A DNA stretch of 64,000 nt from Sporosarcina sp. BP05 (GTDB lineage Bacteria > Bacillota > Bacilli > Bacillales_A > Planococcaceae): the NCBI RefSeq assembly GCF_014282005.1, contig NZ_JACFTD010000005.1, forward strand, positions 124,001 to 188,000, in the 5' to 3' direction. A model generated the notes under the pieces. The model saw only the letters and a program-made list of their open reading frames with translations, did no database searches and was not told where the DNA came from. Position numbers and translations under genes: made by a program. The first letter of the stretch is position 1; the number at the start of each line of letters is the position of its first letter. Below, in pieces: positions 25,402 to 33,920 of the stretch.

Positions 25402-27492
25402 TCATTTTATTTTTTCATCTATGAACTGCTTAAAATTCTGTGCCAAATAGGAATGGATTAGTGCCCCCTGATTTGATTCAAATAATTCAATACTTTTTTC
25501 GTTTTCGATAATGAGTGAACTAATGAAACTTAGTACTTCTAAACCCTGTTCATGGTATGAATGAGGGGCTAACAAAAGTAATAAATGACTGACTTCGCTA
25601 TCCGTTCCGTCCATCGCTGCCATTACGATTGGATCCACAAGTGTTTGAATCGTAAACGAAGGCTTAAGAACTTGTTCGTGACGGGTGTGGAATAAAGCTA
25701 GCTTTGTTTCAGGAATTCCTATTCCTCCGATAGCTTCTCTTGCAAATAGAGCATCTGCTACAATTTCTGCATTTTTGATAATTTCTTTCTTTTCTAATTG
25801 GTTACACGCTGCTCGTATACATTTTTCTACTGACATATGTTCTTTTTGTGATGAATGCTGAAAACCCGATAATAACTCGGCTACAGTTCCCGTGTATAAA
25901 TGAATATTTTTCATTCCGTTAGTTATTTCTTCAATAGTGGAATTACCATGGTTTAACAAGGTAACCCGTTTTTTAATAAGCATCTGTCTTCTAGCATACA
26001 GCTGTACTTGTTTAATTTCTTCTTGTGTCATAAATGGACTGACGATCAAATATTCCTTGCTGAAATCTTGTAAGTAAATAGTAGAAATAACTAAGTCTCT
26101 ATCAGTGATTTGAAGTTCACTTAATTCAAAAAGAGATACATTCGTTATTTCTGCAATTTCCGGTATTTCGCGTTGAAGTCGCGATACAAGCATTTTCGAT
26201 GTTCCAATGCCGCTGGAACAAACAATATAGGCTTTTAAATCCTTTTCACCCTTCAAACCAAGTAGGACAGATCCGAAATGCATTACTAAGTAACCTATCT
26301 CTTCATCAGGTATTCGTAGCTCCGGAAAAACTTGTCCAACGGCATCCTTGACAATCTGAAACAACTCTTCATAATCTTTACGAATACTTTTCAACAAAGG
26401 ATTGGTGATACCCATATCCTGTCGAATACGATAAATTGCAGGCTTCAAATGCGTAACAAGACCTTCTAACAGGGGCGCGTTATCCATTAATTCCTCACCC
26501 GTCGCATCTTCCATGCACTGAACCAGTTTCTTCGCTTGCATGAATGTTTCCAAATTGGAGGCTTCAAATAATTGTCCTTCATTATGACGAAGCTTGGCAC
26601 CTTGAAGATGCATCGTAATATAGCCAATTTCAGCTTTAGGTATTTCAATCTGGAAACGAGCCGATAATTTGGCGATAATTTCATGTGCGATGTTGTATTC
26701 AGGTTCCTTTGTTAACTGCTCCAAATACACCAAATCCATCTGAATATTTTCACCTAAGATAATACGTTCAATTGCCAGGGTTAGATGAACTATGAGTCCG
26801 ACATAAGCATTATCCGTAATTGGAAATGGGAGTACTCGATTTAATTGTTGCATGACATCTTCAATAATAAGTATTTTTTCCCGATCAACAAGATGCAATA
26901 ACCGTTTGGATATAGGATTCTCTCGATTCCCAGACTTCTTCTGAATACGTTCTGTGGTAAACGAAAACAGCTCGTCTTCTTTTAATGTCTTGGCAATCAC
27001 GTAACTCATTGCTCTTCGTTTTGCTTTTTCTGATCCGCTTATTTCAATTCCATACCCTCTTTTTTTCACGATTAATAGCTTAAAGGATTTTAATTGTTCC
27101 TCTAGTTTAAGTAAATCTGAACTGATTGTCGCAATTGCCACTCCTAGTTCATTGGCAAGTGCAAAAAGCTTCACAGGCTCTGATGATTCATACAATGTGC
27201 ACAAAATCAAGGTTTGCCTTTCGTCCAGCGTATACTCTCGAGATGTGAAAGTGTTTAACTTTTGTTTTAAGGCTGCCTTATTTGTTTCTCCCCCTACAAT
27301 CTTAATACCAACCCCAGTTTTCCGTACAAGTTTAAGGTTGTACGCACGCAATAACTTTTCTATCGTATTCAAATCGCGGTGAATGGTCCGGGGGCTGACA
27401 GCTATTTTCTCCGATAATTCTTTAATTGTTACTTCTTCATTTCTGTCGATCAATTCATCCAAGATAACTTTTTCCCGAGCTGAAATATCCAT
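25402..27492 (-). CDS. mtlR: Mannitol operon transcriptional activator, PTS-regulated
   Basis: A 696-residue activator of the MtlR/BglG-like class. Two N-terminal helix-turn-helix segments (KELSEKIAVSPRTIHRDLN, ANELGVAIATISSDLLKL), two PRD domains with phosphorylatable His (LIVHLTLAIERI, GYITMHLQGAKLRHN; HLKPAIYRI, GYLVMHFGSVL), an EIIB-like domain (AYIVCSSGIGTSKML with its Cys) and a C-terminal EIIA-like domain (LALFHTRHEQV). Phosphorylation by HPr and EII components would tie activity to mannitol and glucose supply. ATG at 27492 after GGGGTG. It lies between mtlA and mtlF. Confidence 0.95.
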   Translation of the reverse strand: MDISAREKVILDELIDRNEEVTIKELSEKIAVSPRTIHRDLNTIEKLLRAYNLKLVRKTGVGIKIVGGETNKAALKQKLNTFTSREYTLDERQTLILCTLYESSEPVKLFALANELGVAIATISSDLLKLEEQLKSFKLLIVKKRGYGIEISGSEKAKRRAMSYVIAKTLKEDELFSFTTERIQKKSGNRENPISKRLLHLVDREKILIIEDVMQQLNRVLPFPITDNAYVGLIVHLTLAIERIILGENIQMDLVYLEQLTKEPEYNIAHEIIAKLSARFQIEIPKAEIGYITMHLQGAKLRHNEGQLFEASNLETFMQAKKLVQCMEDATGEELMDNAPLLEGLVTHLKPAIYRIRQDMGITNPLLKSIRKDYEELFQIVKDAVGQVFPELRIPDEEIGYLVMHFGSVLLGLKGEKDLKAYIVCSSGIGTSKMLVSRLQREIPEIAEITNVSLFELSELQITDRDLVISTIYLQDFSKEYLIVSPFMTQEEIKQVQLYARRQMLIKKRVTLLNHGNSTIEEITNGMKNIHLYTGTVAELLSGFQHSSQKEHMSVEKCIRAACNQLEKKEIIKNAEIVADALFAREAIGGIGIPETKLALFHTRHEQVLKPSFTIQTLVDPIVMAAMDGTDSEVSHLLLLLAPHSYHEQGLEVLSFISSLIIENEKSIELFESNQGALIHSYLAQNFKQFIDEKIK

Positions 27493-27530
27493 GTTAAACA
27501 CCCCATTGAAATACTTTGTAATCATTGGTA

Positions 27531-27566
27531 AAACCCAGCCTAATTTCTTTCGAATTAGGCTGAGTT
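27531..27566 (-). terminator. Hairpin between mtlA and mtlR (partial terminator or processing site)
   Basis: AAACTCAGCCTAATT and AATTAGGCTGGGTTT form a strong stem 15 bases after the mtlA stop; only four T follow on the minus strand. It could lower expression of the downstream mtlR-mtlF-mtlD part. Confidence 0.6.
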
Positions 27567-27580
27567 TAAGTGTACACTCA

Positions 27581-29023
27581 TTACTTTTTCAGTTTTTCAA
27601 GAAGTTCATCGTATCTCGGACTATTTAAAAAGTTTTCAACTGAAATATGATATGCGTTTGGTGATTTTGCTTTCGCACGTTCTGTTAGATCTTTATGAGT
27701 GATTACCACTTCCGCATCGGACGGTAAATTACTGATAGCCATATTCGAAACAGCAACATCGATATCAGCTTTTTTCACCTTATTCCTCAAAATTGAGGCG
27801 CCCATTGCGCTGGAACCCATACCTGCATCACATGCAAAAATAATACTTTTGACATCTGCAAATGACACTTCTTGAACAGCTTCTTTAGCAATCGATTGTT
27901 GCATGAAGTCTGCTGCACGGCTCTCTTTTCCTTTTAACGCGGACGTTTTTTCCGTTGCCTTCAATAAATCGTCTTCATCCGTTTGTTTTCCTGTTTTCAA
28001 TATAATGGATGCAATAATGAATGATACGAGTGTTGCAAAGAAGACACCTGCAATGACAGCTACATAACTTCCTTTTGGTGTCATCGCAAGGATGGCAAAA
28101 ATACTACCAGGTGATGCCGCCGCGACTAAACCTCCACCAAGTAGTTGAAGTGTAAACACGCCCGTTGCGCCTCCCGCAATCGCAGCGACCAATAGCAATG
28201 GTCTCATTAAAATATAAGGGAAATAAATTTCATGAATCCCTCCAAGGAAATGGATGATTCCTGCACCTGATGCTGTTTGTTTCGCCATACCTTTGCCAAA
28301 AATCATATACGCTAGTAATATCCCAAAACCAGGTCCTGGATTGGCCTCCAATAGGAAGAGTATTGATTTTCCTGTTTGTGTAGCTTGTTCAATTCCAATT
28401 GGACCTAAAACACCGTGGTTAATGGCATTATTTAAAAACAATACTTTTGCTGGCTCAATCAATATACTTGCAATTGGCAATAGATTAGCATCAACAATCG
28501 CTTGAACACCAGCTCCAAGGGATTTATTCAACGCCTCTACTACCGGACCAATTCCTTTAAAGGCAAACAGTGCTAGTATGAACCCAATAATACCTGATGA
28601 AAAGTTATTGACTAGCATTTCAAAGCCTGCCTTAACTTTCCCTTCAATTAATTTATCGAACTGCTTAATTGCCCATCCGCCTAAGGGTCCTACAATCATG
28701 GCACCAAGGAACATTGGAATATCTGCCCCGACAATGACCCCCATCGTGACCGTTGCACCGACGACTCCTCCACGGATGCCATGGACAAGACGTCCACCCG
28801 TAAATCCAATTAAAATTGGCAGTAAGTAAGTAATCATAGGTCCTACAAGTTCTGCAAAACCTTTGTTTGGAATCCAACCTGTTGGAATAAATAGCGCTGT
28901 GATGATTCCCCAAGCGATGAAAGCACCAATATTCGGCATGATCATCCCACTCAAAAAGCTTCCAAAACGTTGCACTTTCATTTTGAAACCGGAATTATTT
29001 TGCTGTTCATTTTCCACAATCAT
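27581..29023 (-). CDS. mtlA: Mannitol-specific PTS enzyme IICB
   Basis: Membrane permease that takes up mannitol and phosphorylates it. 480 residues: an N-terminal IIC domain with about six to eight membrane helices, the GGIHE substrate motif (about residue 262-266), and a C-terminal IIB domain with the phosphocysteine Cys398 in IIFACDAGMGSS. The EIIA part is separate (mtlF). ATG at 29023 after AGGAAGGGAG; the frame is open 25 codons upstream, but that part overlaps the promoter at 29070-29098. First gene of the mannitol operon. Confidence 0.96.
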   Translation of the reverse strand: MIVENEQQNNSGFKMKVQRFGSFLSGMIMPNIGAFIAWGIITALFIPTGWIPNKGFAELVGPMITYLLPILIGFTGGRLVHGIRGGVVGATVTMGVIVGADIPMFLGAMIVGPLGGWAIKQFDKLIEGKVKAGFEMLVNNFSSGIIGFILALFAFKGIGPVVEALNKSLGAGVQAIVDANLLPIASILIEPAKVLFLNNAINHGVLGPIGIEQATQTGKSILFLLEANPGPGFGILLAYMIFGKGMAKQTASGAGIIHFLGGIHEIYFPYILMRPLLLVAAIAGGATGVFTLQLLGGGLVAAASPGSIFAILAMTPKGSYVAVIAGVFFATLVSFIIASIILKTGKQTDEDDLLKATEKTSALKGKESRAADFMQQSIAKEAVQEVSFADVKSIIFACDAGMGSSAMGASILRNKVKKADIDVAVSNMAISNLPSDAEVVITHKDLTERAKAKSPNAYHISVENFLNSPRYDELLEKLKK

Positions 29024-29069
29024 ACACTCCCTTCCTTTTTTTAAAGCAACCACTGTTTGATTACTCCCA

Positions 29070-29113
29070 ATAATAAAGCGTTTACATTCGTAAGGCAATC
29101 GAATGTAAACGCT
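29070..29113 (-). promoter_or_regulatory. mtlA promoter embedded in a perfect palindrome
   Basis: TTGCCT (29093-29098), 17 bases, TATTAT (29070-29075). The -35 box lies in the loop of a perfect 14-base inverted repeat AGCGTTTACATTCG / CGAATGTAAACGCT (29077-29113), whose right arm fills the promoter spacer. Each arm contains ATGTAAACGCT, one base off the cre consensus, so CcpA or another regulator could block or bend the promoter here. Confidence 0.65.
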
Positions 29114-29133
29114 ACTTTGTCACTTCTATTGTT

Positions 29134-29172
29134 GCCATGTGTATACTTGATGGAACTCAGTATACACATGGC
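29134..29172. repeat. Second perfect palindrome upstream of mtlA
   Basis: GCCATGTGTATAC and GTATACACATGGC, 13 bases each, separated by 13 bases, 36 bases upstream of the mtlA -35 box. It could be a binding site for the activator MtlR or a hairpin terminator-like end of the gene at 29247-29672; no long T-run is present, which favours a protein site. Confidence 0.5.
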
Positions 29173-29246
29173 TCTACTTAACTATCGGAATTTACAGTCT
29201 ACCATCTAATTTATGGACTACTGCAAACATCTCTTTAGGTAATGCG

Positions 29247-29672
29247 TTATTGATTATCCTGGTATTGTGTTTGCAAAAACGTAACCGATTGAGTAATTAA
29301 CTGTTTTAATACATTCGTGTCGATATCATCGACTTTATTAATATACACGCATGATTTGCCAGAGGTATGTTTTCCAAACGTCGCCAGCAATGCATCGCGT
29401 TCGCTATCTCCGGGTGCAAAATACAAACTAGTTTTTGCTTTGCGCGGAGAGAAGCCTGCCAACGGTGCGTCTCCTTCGTGACCCGTTTTGTATACATAAT
29501 GATACGATCCAAAGCCAATAATGCTTGGCCCCCACATTTTTGCTTCAAGGCCAGTCGCCTCTTTAAATATATCGAGTAGCGTGTAAGCATCCGCACGTTT
29601 TTTGGGGTTTTCTACATTCTCAATAAATTCAATAACGTCATTGTCTGTTTCCTTCGTTTTTTGTTCGTACAT
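29247..29672 (-). CDS. DUF1801 (YdhG-like) protein
   Basis: 141 residues. The family core is visible: KRADAYTLLDIFKEATG, AKMWGPSIIGFGSYHYVY, SPRKAKTSLYFAPG and KSCVYINKVDDID. DUF1801 proteins are small soluble domains of unknown function, related in fold to frataxin-like YdhG. GAGGGGA ribosome site before the ATG. It runs in the same direction as the mannitol operon but is not part of it. Confidence 0.88.
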   Translation of the reverse strand: MYEQKTKETDNDVIEFIENVENPKKRADAYTLLDIFKEATGLEAKMWGPSIIGFGSYHYVYKTGHEGDAPLAGFSPRKAKTSLYFAPGDSERDALLATFGKHTSGKSCVYINKVDDIDTNVLKQLITQSVTFLQTQYQDNQ

Positions 29673-29693
29673 ATTCCATTCCCCTCTCTTCCA

Positions 29694-29900
29694 TCATACT
29701 ACGAACTCGTCTAGACATTTTTTACATATGCATGATTTTCTCAATTGATCATAAGGTACTAGTTCGAGAATAGCTTTCGGAAAGAATTCTCCACTACACC
29801 AACATATACCTAAAGATTTCCCTATGGAATTACAGCAATTATTGTTGTCTTTGCAAATAGGACATTGGTAACTTTCTGCTGTATCGAATGCTTGGACCAT
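29694..29900 (-). CDS. Cysteine-rich CWC family protein
   Basis: 68 residues with CPICKDNNNCC, GICWCSGEFFP and a C-terminal CICKKCL. The CWC triad and paired cysteines mark the Cys-rich CWC family, small probable metal binders of unknown role. The ATG at 29900 follows AAGGGAGGG; a longer frame up to 30002 lacks a ribosome site. Same direction as, and 21 bases upstream of, the DUF1801 gene, so probably one unit. Confidence 0.8.
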   Translation of the reverse strand: MVQAFDTAESYQCPICKDNNNCCNSIGKSLGICWCSGEFFPKAILELVPYDQLRKSCICKKCLDEFVV

Positions 29901-30028
29901 GGTTTTCCCTCCCTTATCTACGCAGGTTATTTCAGAGCTAATCACATCTGTTTCACACATTTTAAAAGTAAAAAGAATACATGATTTGTATTGCTTGCAC
30001 AACAGAAGAAATTTCTGTTTAATTAATA

Positions 30029-30355
30029 TTAAGTCATTCGAGAAGTTGATTTCATTTCACTGTTCCTTAAATAATTCAAGTGATGAATTTCTACTCTGTA
30101 AATTAAACTTTTTATATATTTCTGTAAAAAAGGTTTAACTTTTCCGTTGTAATCCTCAAGTGATTTGCATGCATAGTCTTCGTCCATAGAAACAGTAAAA
30201 CTGCATGTGATCACTACATATTCTTCCCCAGTAGTTGAAAACCGTTTGGTTACTTCAATAATCTTCATACTTACAAATTTATTTTTCATATATGTTTTTG
30301 ATTTTGGTAATTTTTTATTTGACAGAAAAGATACAATTCCTTTTACATAAATCAT
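30029..30355 (-). CDS. Hypothetical protein, 108 residues
   Basis: An ATG at 30355 with a good GGAGG site 8 bases away. The product is basic at the N-terminus, with alternating hydrophobic strands in the middle (EYVVITCSFTVSMDED) and no signal peptide or recognised domain. It may head the unit with the CWC and DUF1801 genes. I do not recognise it. Confidence 0.5.
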   Translation of the reverse strand: MIYVKGIVSFLSNKKLPKSKTYMKNKFVSMKIIEVTKRFSTTGEEYVVITCSFTVSMDEDYACKSLEDYNGKVKPFLQKYIKSLIYRVEIHHLNYLRNSEMKSTSRMT

Positions 30356-30639
30356 TCTATTTGCCTCCAGCTTAAGTTGGGAAGATAGATTTCTATATCG
30401 CGAGTTAAATTTTCAATAAATTGATTCAGATATAGATAAGATATTTACCATACTACAGTGTCTACAAAATTGCTTTGCATGTATTGTATCACAATAAGAA
30501 CATCGGTTTCATTACTATTCATCGCTTATTTCATACTAATAAAAATGCTCTTGGCTCTTTAAGTCAAAAGCTGTCTTTGCAACATAATTATACAATCAAT
30601 CGTCCAATTAGTAAGAACTACTGGAAACGGGTGAATGAT

Positions 30640-31542
30640 ATGAAAAAAAAGATAGTCATAGCTGGCGGAACGGGTTTTGTAGGTCAACACTTTGAAGAGA
30701 AGTTTACGAATTTAGGCTATGAAATAATCATTATTTCAAGAAGGTCTGACCAACTTCTTTGGACAGATAACGTAGGTATTGTAGAGGCCTTGGAGGGTGC
30801 AGAGATGCTCATCAATCTTGCTGGGAAATCCGTCAACTGCCGCTATAACGAGAAAAATAAAAAAGAAATTCTAGTTTCCAGAACAGAAACCACAGAAATA
30901 CTCGGAAACGCTTTGTTAGCCTGTAAAAATCCGCCGTCATTATGGATCAATTCAAGTACGGCTACGATTTATCGACATGCGGAAGATCGACCTATGACGG
31001 AGGCTAGTGGCGAGATTGGAACTGGTTTCTCCGTTGAGGTAGCACAAGCATGGGAGAAATCCCTATTTGCTTTCCAGCTTCCTCAGACAAGGACAGTCGC
31101 ATTAAGAATTGCAATTGTACTCGGTGAGGATGGTGGAGTGATGGAGCCCTACCTCAACTTGGTACGCTATGGGCTTGGCGGTGTTCAAGGATCGGGCAAC
31201 CAAATGTTTAGCTGGATTCATATGGAAGACCTATTTCGAATCATCCTTTTTCTTCAAAAGAATAACGATTTGGATGGGATATTCAATTGTTCAGCCCCAC
31301 AGCCGATTACGAATCGAGTATTCATGGCACAACTGCGGAAAACAATGGACCGAAAGTTTGGATTACCTTCACCGAAATGGATGCTCGAAATGGGGGCTAT
31401 TTTTATGAAAACCGAAACGGAATTGATTTTAAAAAGCCGCTGGGTTGTTCCTGATAGATTGGAAAAGGAAGGGTTTCATTTTACATTTGATACAATCGAG
31501 AAGGCATTTCACCAAATTTTGAAGAGTTCTAGTAAGATATAG
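30640..31542 (+). CDS. TIGR01777 family SDR-type epimerase (YfhF-like)
   Basis: A 300-residue extended short-chain dehydrogenase. KIVIAGGTGFVGQHF binds the dinucleotide, LINLAGKSVNCRY and LWINSSTATIYRH hold the catalytic-region signatures of the TIGR01777 family, and the C-terminal DUF1731-like part ends with RWVVPDRLEKEGFHFTF. Substrate unknown; YfhF/SulA-like relatives are often called cell-division inhibitors without proof. The ATG at 30640 starts the Rossmann fold; codons upstream to 30475 are open but have no ribosome site. Monocistronic with a strong terminator. Confidence 0.88.
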   Translation: MKKKIVIAGGTGFVGQHFEEKFTNLGYEIIIISRRSDQLLWTDNVGIVEALEGAEMLINLAGKSVNCRYNEKNKKEILVSRTETTEILGNALLACKNPPSLWINSSTATIYRHAEDRPMTEASGEIGTGFSVEVAQAWEKSLFAFQLPQTRTVALRIAIVLGEDGGVMEPYLNLVRYGLGGVQGSGNQMFSWIHMEDLFRIILFLQKNNDLDGIFNCSAPQPITNRVFMAQLRKTMDRKFGLPSPKWMLEMGAIFMKTETELILKSRWVVPDRLEKEGFHFTFDTIEKAFHQILKSSSKI

Positions 31543-31604
31543 TGAGAAACCAATGCTAAATATGTGCCTTTAATGGCGACCCCGATTAACGAATAAAAAG
31601 ACTT

Positions 31605-31650
31605 AGCAAAGAAACCACTTTGTTAATAAAGTGATTTCTTTGCTTTTTAT
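31605..31650 (+). terminator. Terminator of the TIGR01777 gene
   Basis: AGCAAAGAAACCACTTT pairs perfectly with AAAGTGATTTCTTTGCT (one mismatch), followed by TTTTATAT. Confidence 0.88.
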
Positions 31651-31694
31651 ATAACCGAAAACAAACACCTTGACTATCTGCTATTTTAGGAATT

Positions 31695-32417
31695 CTAAGA
31701 TCCGGACTGCAATTTTACAAATTCAAACAACAATGGCACATTACTGTATTGTTGTAAGGAAGCTGAGCTTTCTGAAATCCTATCCCAGCTTTCCGTATAA
31801 GGATCTGCTCCGGTTAACAATGGCATGGATTCCTGTAAAAAGTCTTCAATGGGTATCTCTAACTGTTCTATGAATCGTTCTACCTGTGGAAATTTCCCTT
31901 CCTTTTCTGGATTGGGTTCTTTAAATAGTACATGTTCTAAATTTCTTGAAAAATAATACATACGGTAGTCAATCTCACCAGATAGTATCTTATCTAATGC
32001 CTTCATTATATTGATATTTGTACTTCTATCCGCATTTCTAGCTGCTATTTGTTGCTTTTGTTTTTCATGCGGGACAGTTATTCGATCATCATGGTAAAGT
32101 GTTAATTCTTTTTGGGTATCATCAATAACAATCGCATCTTCTGGGATGAAACAGCCATCCATATCAATAATATGTAGTACACAGAATACATCTTCCGGAC
32201 GAAATTTACTTTTTATCATAAATTCATTTACTGCATTTCCAATCACAGACTTGATAGGTTCGTCAGGCCTGTCCAAGTCATATAAAATATCGCCGTGCTG
32301 AATATGGAAACGTATATTATGCTGTTCGAAAAGACTACGTAACCGATTGTATAGCAATACCTCTTCGCAGCTTCCCTCGACAAGTAATAACACGACCTTC
32401 TTTTTAGTAATTGTCAT
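31695..32417 (-). CDS. TOPRIM-like protein, partner of the ATPase (RloB/AbiLii-like)
   Basis: 240 residues. VVLLLVEGSCEEVLLYNRL carries the invariant Glu (Glu14) and VLHIIDMDGCF the D-x-D pair (Asp85, Asp87) of a TOPRIM nuclease fold; YYFSRNLEHVLF matches the position of the aromatic FE segment in RloB-type proteins. The ATG at 32417 has AGGGG six bases upstream and overlaps the end of the ATPase gene by 14 bases, so translation is coupled. Pairing of an AAA/ABC-type ATPase with a separate TOPRIM protein is known from OLD, PARIS and lactococcal AbiL anti-phage systems; a defence role here is inferred from that. Confidence 0.7.
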   Translation of the reverse strand: MTITKKKVVLLLVEGSCEEVLLYNRLRSLFEQHNIRFHIQHGDILYDLDRPDEPIKSVIGNAVNEFMIKSKFRPEDVFCVLHIIDMDGCFIPEDAIVIDDTQKELTLYHDDRITVPHEKQKQQIAARNADRSTNINIMKALDKILSGEIDYRMYYFSRNLEHVLFKEPNPEKEGKFPQVERFIEQLEIPIEDFLQESMPLLTGADPYTESWDRISESSASLQQYSNVPLLFEFVKLQSGS

Positions 32418-33747
32418 GTAAGACCCCTGCTTTTCGGAATGCCGTCTTAATATCATATAAATTAGTTTCCGCATAGATTTCTTCATCTTGACCACCCAGC
32501 TGTACAGCACGTAGATAGATATCCCGCGCATTACTTAGCTTTTCAACCCCTTTTAATTGATGGTATCTGTCCTCTTCATTTAGAGTAGTAAACCATAAGT
32601 TTCGAATTGGAAGCACTTCTAATATCCGCAAGTTATGAGAAGTGAAAAAAAGTTGACCTTGTGCATTTTCGTCCAGAACTTCTAATATTTCGCCAAGTAA
32701 GTATTCAAAAATCCCTGCATCGAGCTCATCAATTACAACGCAAGCGTTCGGATTATTATATACTGCAATAAGTGTACTTAAAATAGAAATGATTTTTAAC
32801 GTACCTTCCGACTCACTTCGTAAAGGAAGTTCGATATTCCTTTTTTTCGATAGAAACTCAAAGCGAATTCCCTCACTGCCGTCACTCAACTTTTGCTTAT
32901 TGATTTTTCTGATTTTTATTAGAAGACCTGGGATAATGGTCTGCAAGACAATATTCGTCTGACTAACCACTTGGTCTATCGTTTCAAATAAATCCAACGG
33001 CAACACCATTGTATCTTGCATCTCATAAGGTATATGTCCACGCTTTCTTTCCAAATGAACACTAAAAGGCATAACAAGATTGGCAACTAATAGACCATAT
33101 TGAATCGTATCAATGACATGTAAATCTCGATTAAGGTCATCTGAAAGATTCTTCATGATTTCAATTTCATTTTCTTCTAAGATCTCCTCAAATACTTCCT
33201 TTAATTCTTCTCTAAAAACAAAAGAAGTTGTGTTACTAGCAGCCATTCGGTTGGCTACCATGACTGAAACTCTTACAGATTCATTCATTTCATGTGATCC
33301 ATTAACTCCTATCGTTAAGCCTTTAACAGTTTTTGAAATTAAAATTTTGAATCGCTCATTTTTCTTATTTTCTCGATAGTCTACTTGCTCTTCTACAACT
33401 TGATACCTTCCTTTTCCCGCTGACAAAGAAACTGAGTAGTTAACGAAGAATTCGCCGAATTGATTTTTAACAATAAATTGAAACAATATGCAAATAATCT
33501 TTTCATTAAAATACAGCAAGTTTGATGAAACCTTAGGAAGCGGTGCTTCAAGATTGGCTGATAATAAAGTCTTTAGAAGATTGAATGCTTCCACTGCCGC
33601 AGTTTTTCCAGAACCATTTTGACCATAAAACCCTATGATATCAGCTTTCTCCAACGTATTGAAAGCTGAATTTGTGTGAAACGCACCATTTTTCACGTTT
33701 TTCAAATTGGTTATTTCTACTTTGGTTACCCTGACTATACTCTTCAT
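32404..33747 (-). CDS. AAA (ABC/SMC-like) ATPase of a probable defence pair
   Basis: 447 residues. Walker A GQNGSGKT (42-49), ABC-type signature region SESEGTLK (311-318), Walker B VVIDELDAG (337-345) and switch histidine TSHNLR (369-374). This is the RloA/OLD-like AAA_15/AAA_21 class, in which a central coiled insertion splits an SMC-like head; the middle 130-300 is helical here. It forms a two-gene unit with the TOPRIM protein, isolated by terminators from the flanking genes. Which named defence family it belongs to cannot be settled by eye. Confidence 0.82.
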   Translation of the reverse strand: MKSIVRVTKVEITNLKNVKNGAFHTNSAFNTLEKADIIGFYGQNGSGKTAAVEAFNLLKTLLSANLEAPLPKVSSNLLYFNEKIICILFQFIVKNQFGEFFVNYSVSLSAGKGRYQVVEEQVDYRENKKNERFKILISKTVKGLTIGVNGSHEMNESVRVSVMVANRMAASNTTSFVFREELKEVFEEILEENEIEIMKNLSDDLNRDLHVIDTIQYGLLVANLVMPFSVHLERKRGHIPYEMQDTMVLPLDLFETIDQVVSQTNIVLQTIIPGLLIKIRKINKQKLSDGSEGIRFEFLSKKRNIELPLRSESEGTLKIISILSTLIAVYNNPNACVVIDELDAGIFEYLLGEILEVLDENAQGQLFFTSHNLRILEVLPIRNLWFTTLNEEDRYHQLKGVEKLSNARDIYLRAVQLGGQDEEIYAETNLYDIKTAFRKAGVLHDNY

Positions 33748-33878
33748 GAAGGTCCCCCTATGAATACTTCTTAAAATAACAACTTCCTTTACAGTAATTC
33801 ATGTAAAAAGTAAATGTACTTATCAATATGGGCTTGCCAACCTTTAATTATTCAGTTTAGCGATGCATTTAATACAAC

Positions 33879-33909
33879 ACAAAAATGCCTATCAAAATAA
33901 TAGGCATTC
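33879..33909 (-). terminator. Terminator of the secreted repeat protein gene
   Basis: AATGCCTATTATTTTGATAGGCATT followed by TTTGTGTT on the minus strand, 12 bases past the stop. Confidence 0.82.
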
Positions 33910-33920
33910 TAACATAAGCT

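Noticed and set aside
29114-29172. Match to the B. subtilis MtlR operator
   Set aside because: Only one half-site-like AGTGACAA was found; the other half fails at most positions, so I call it only an unassigned palindrome.
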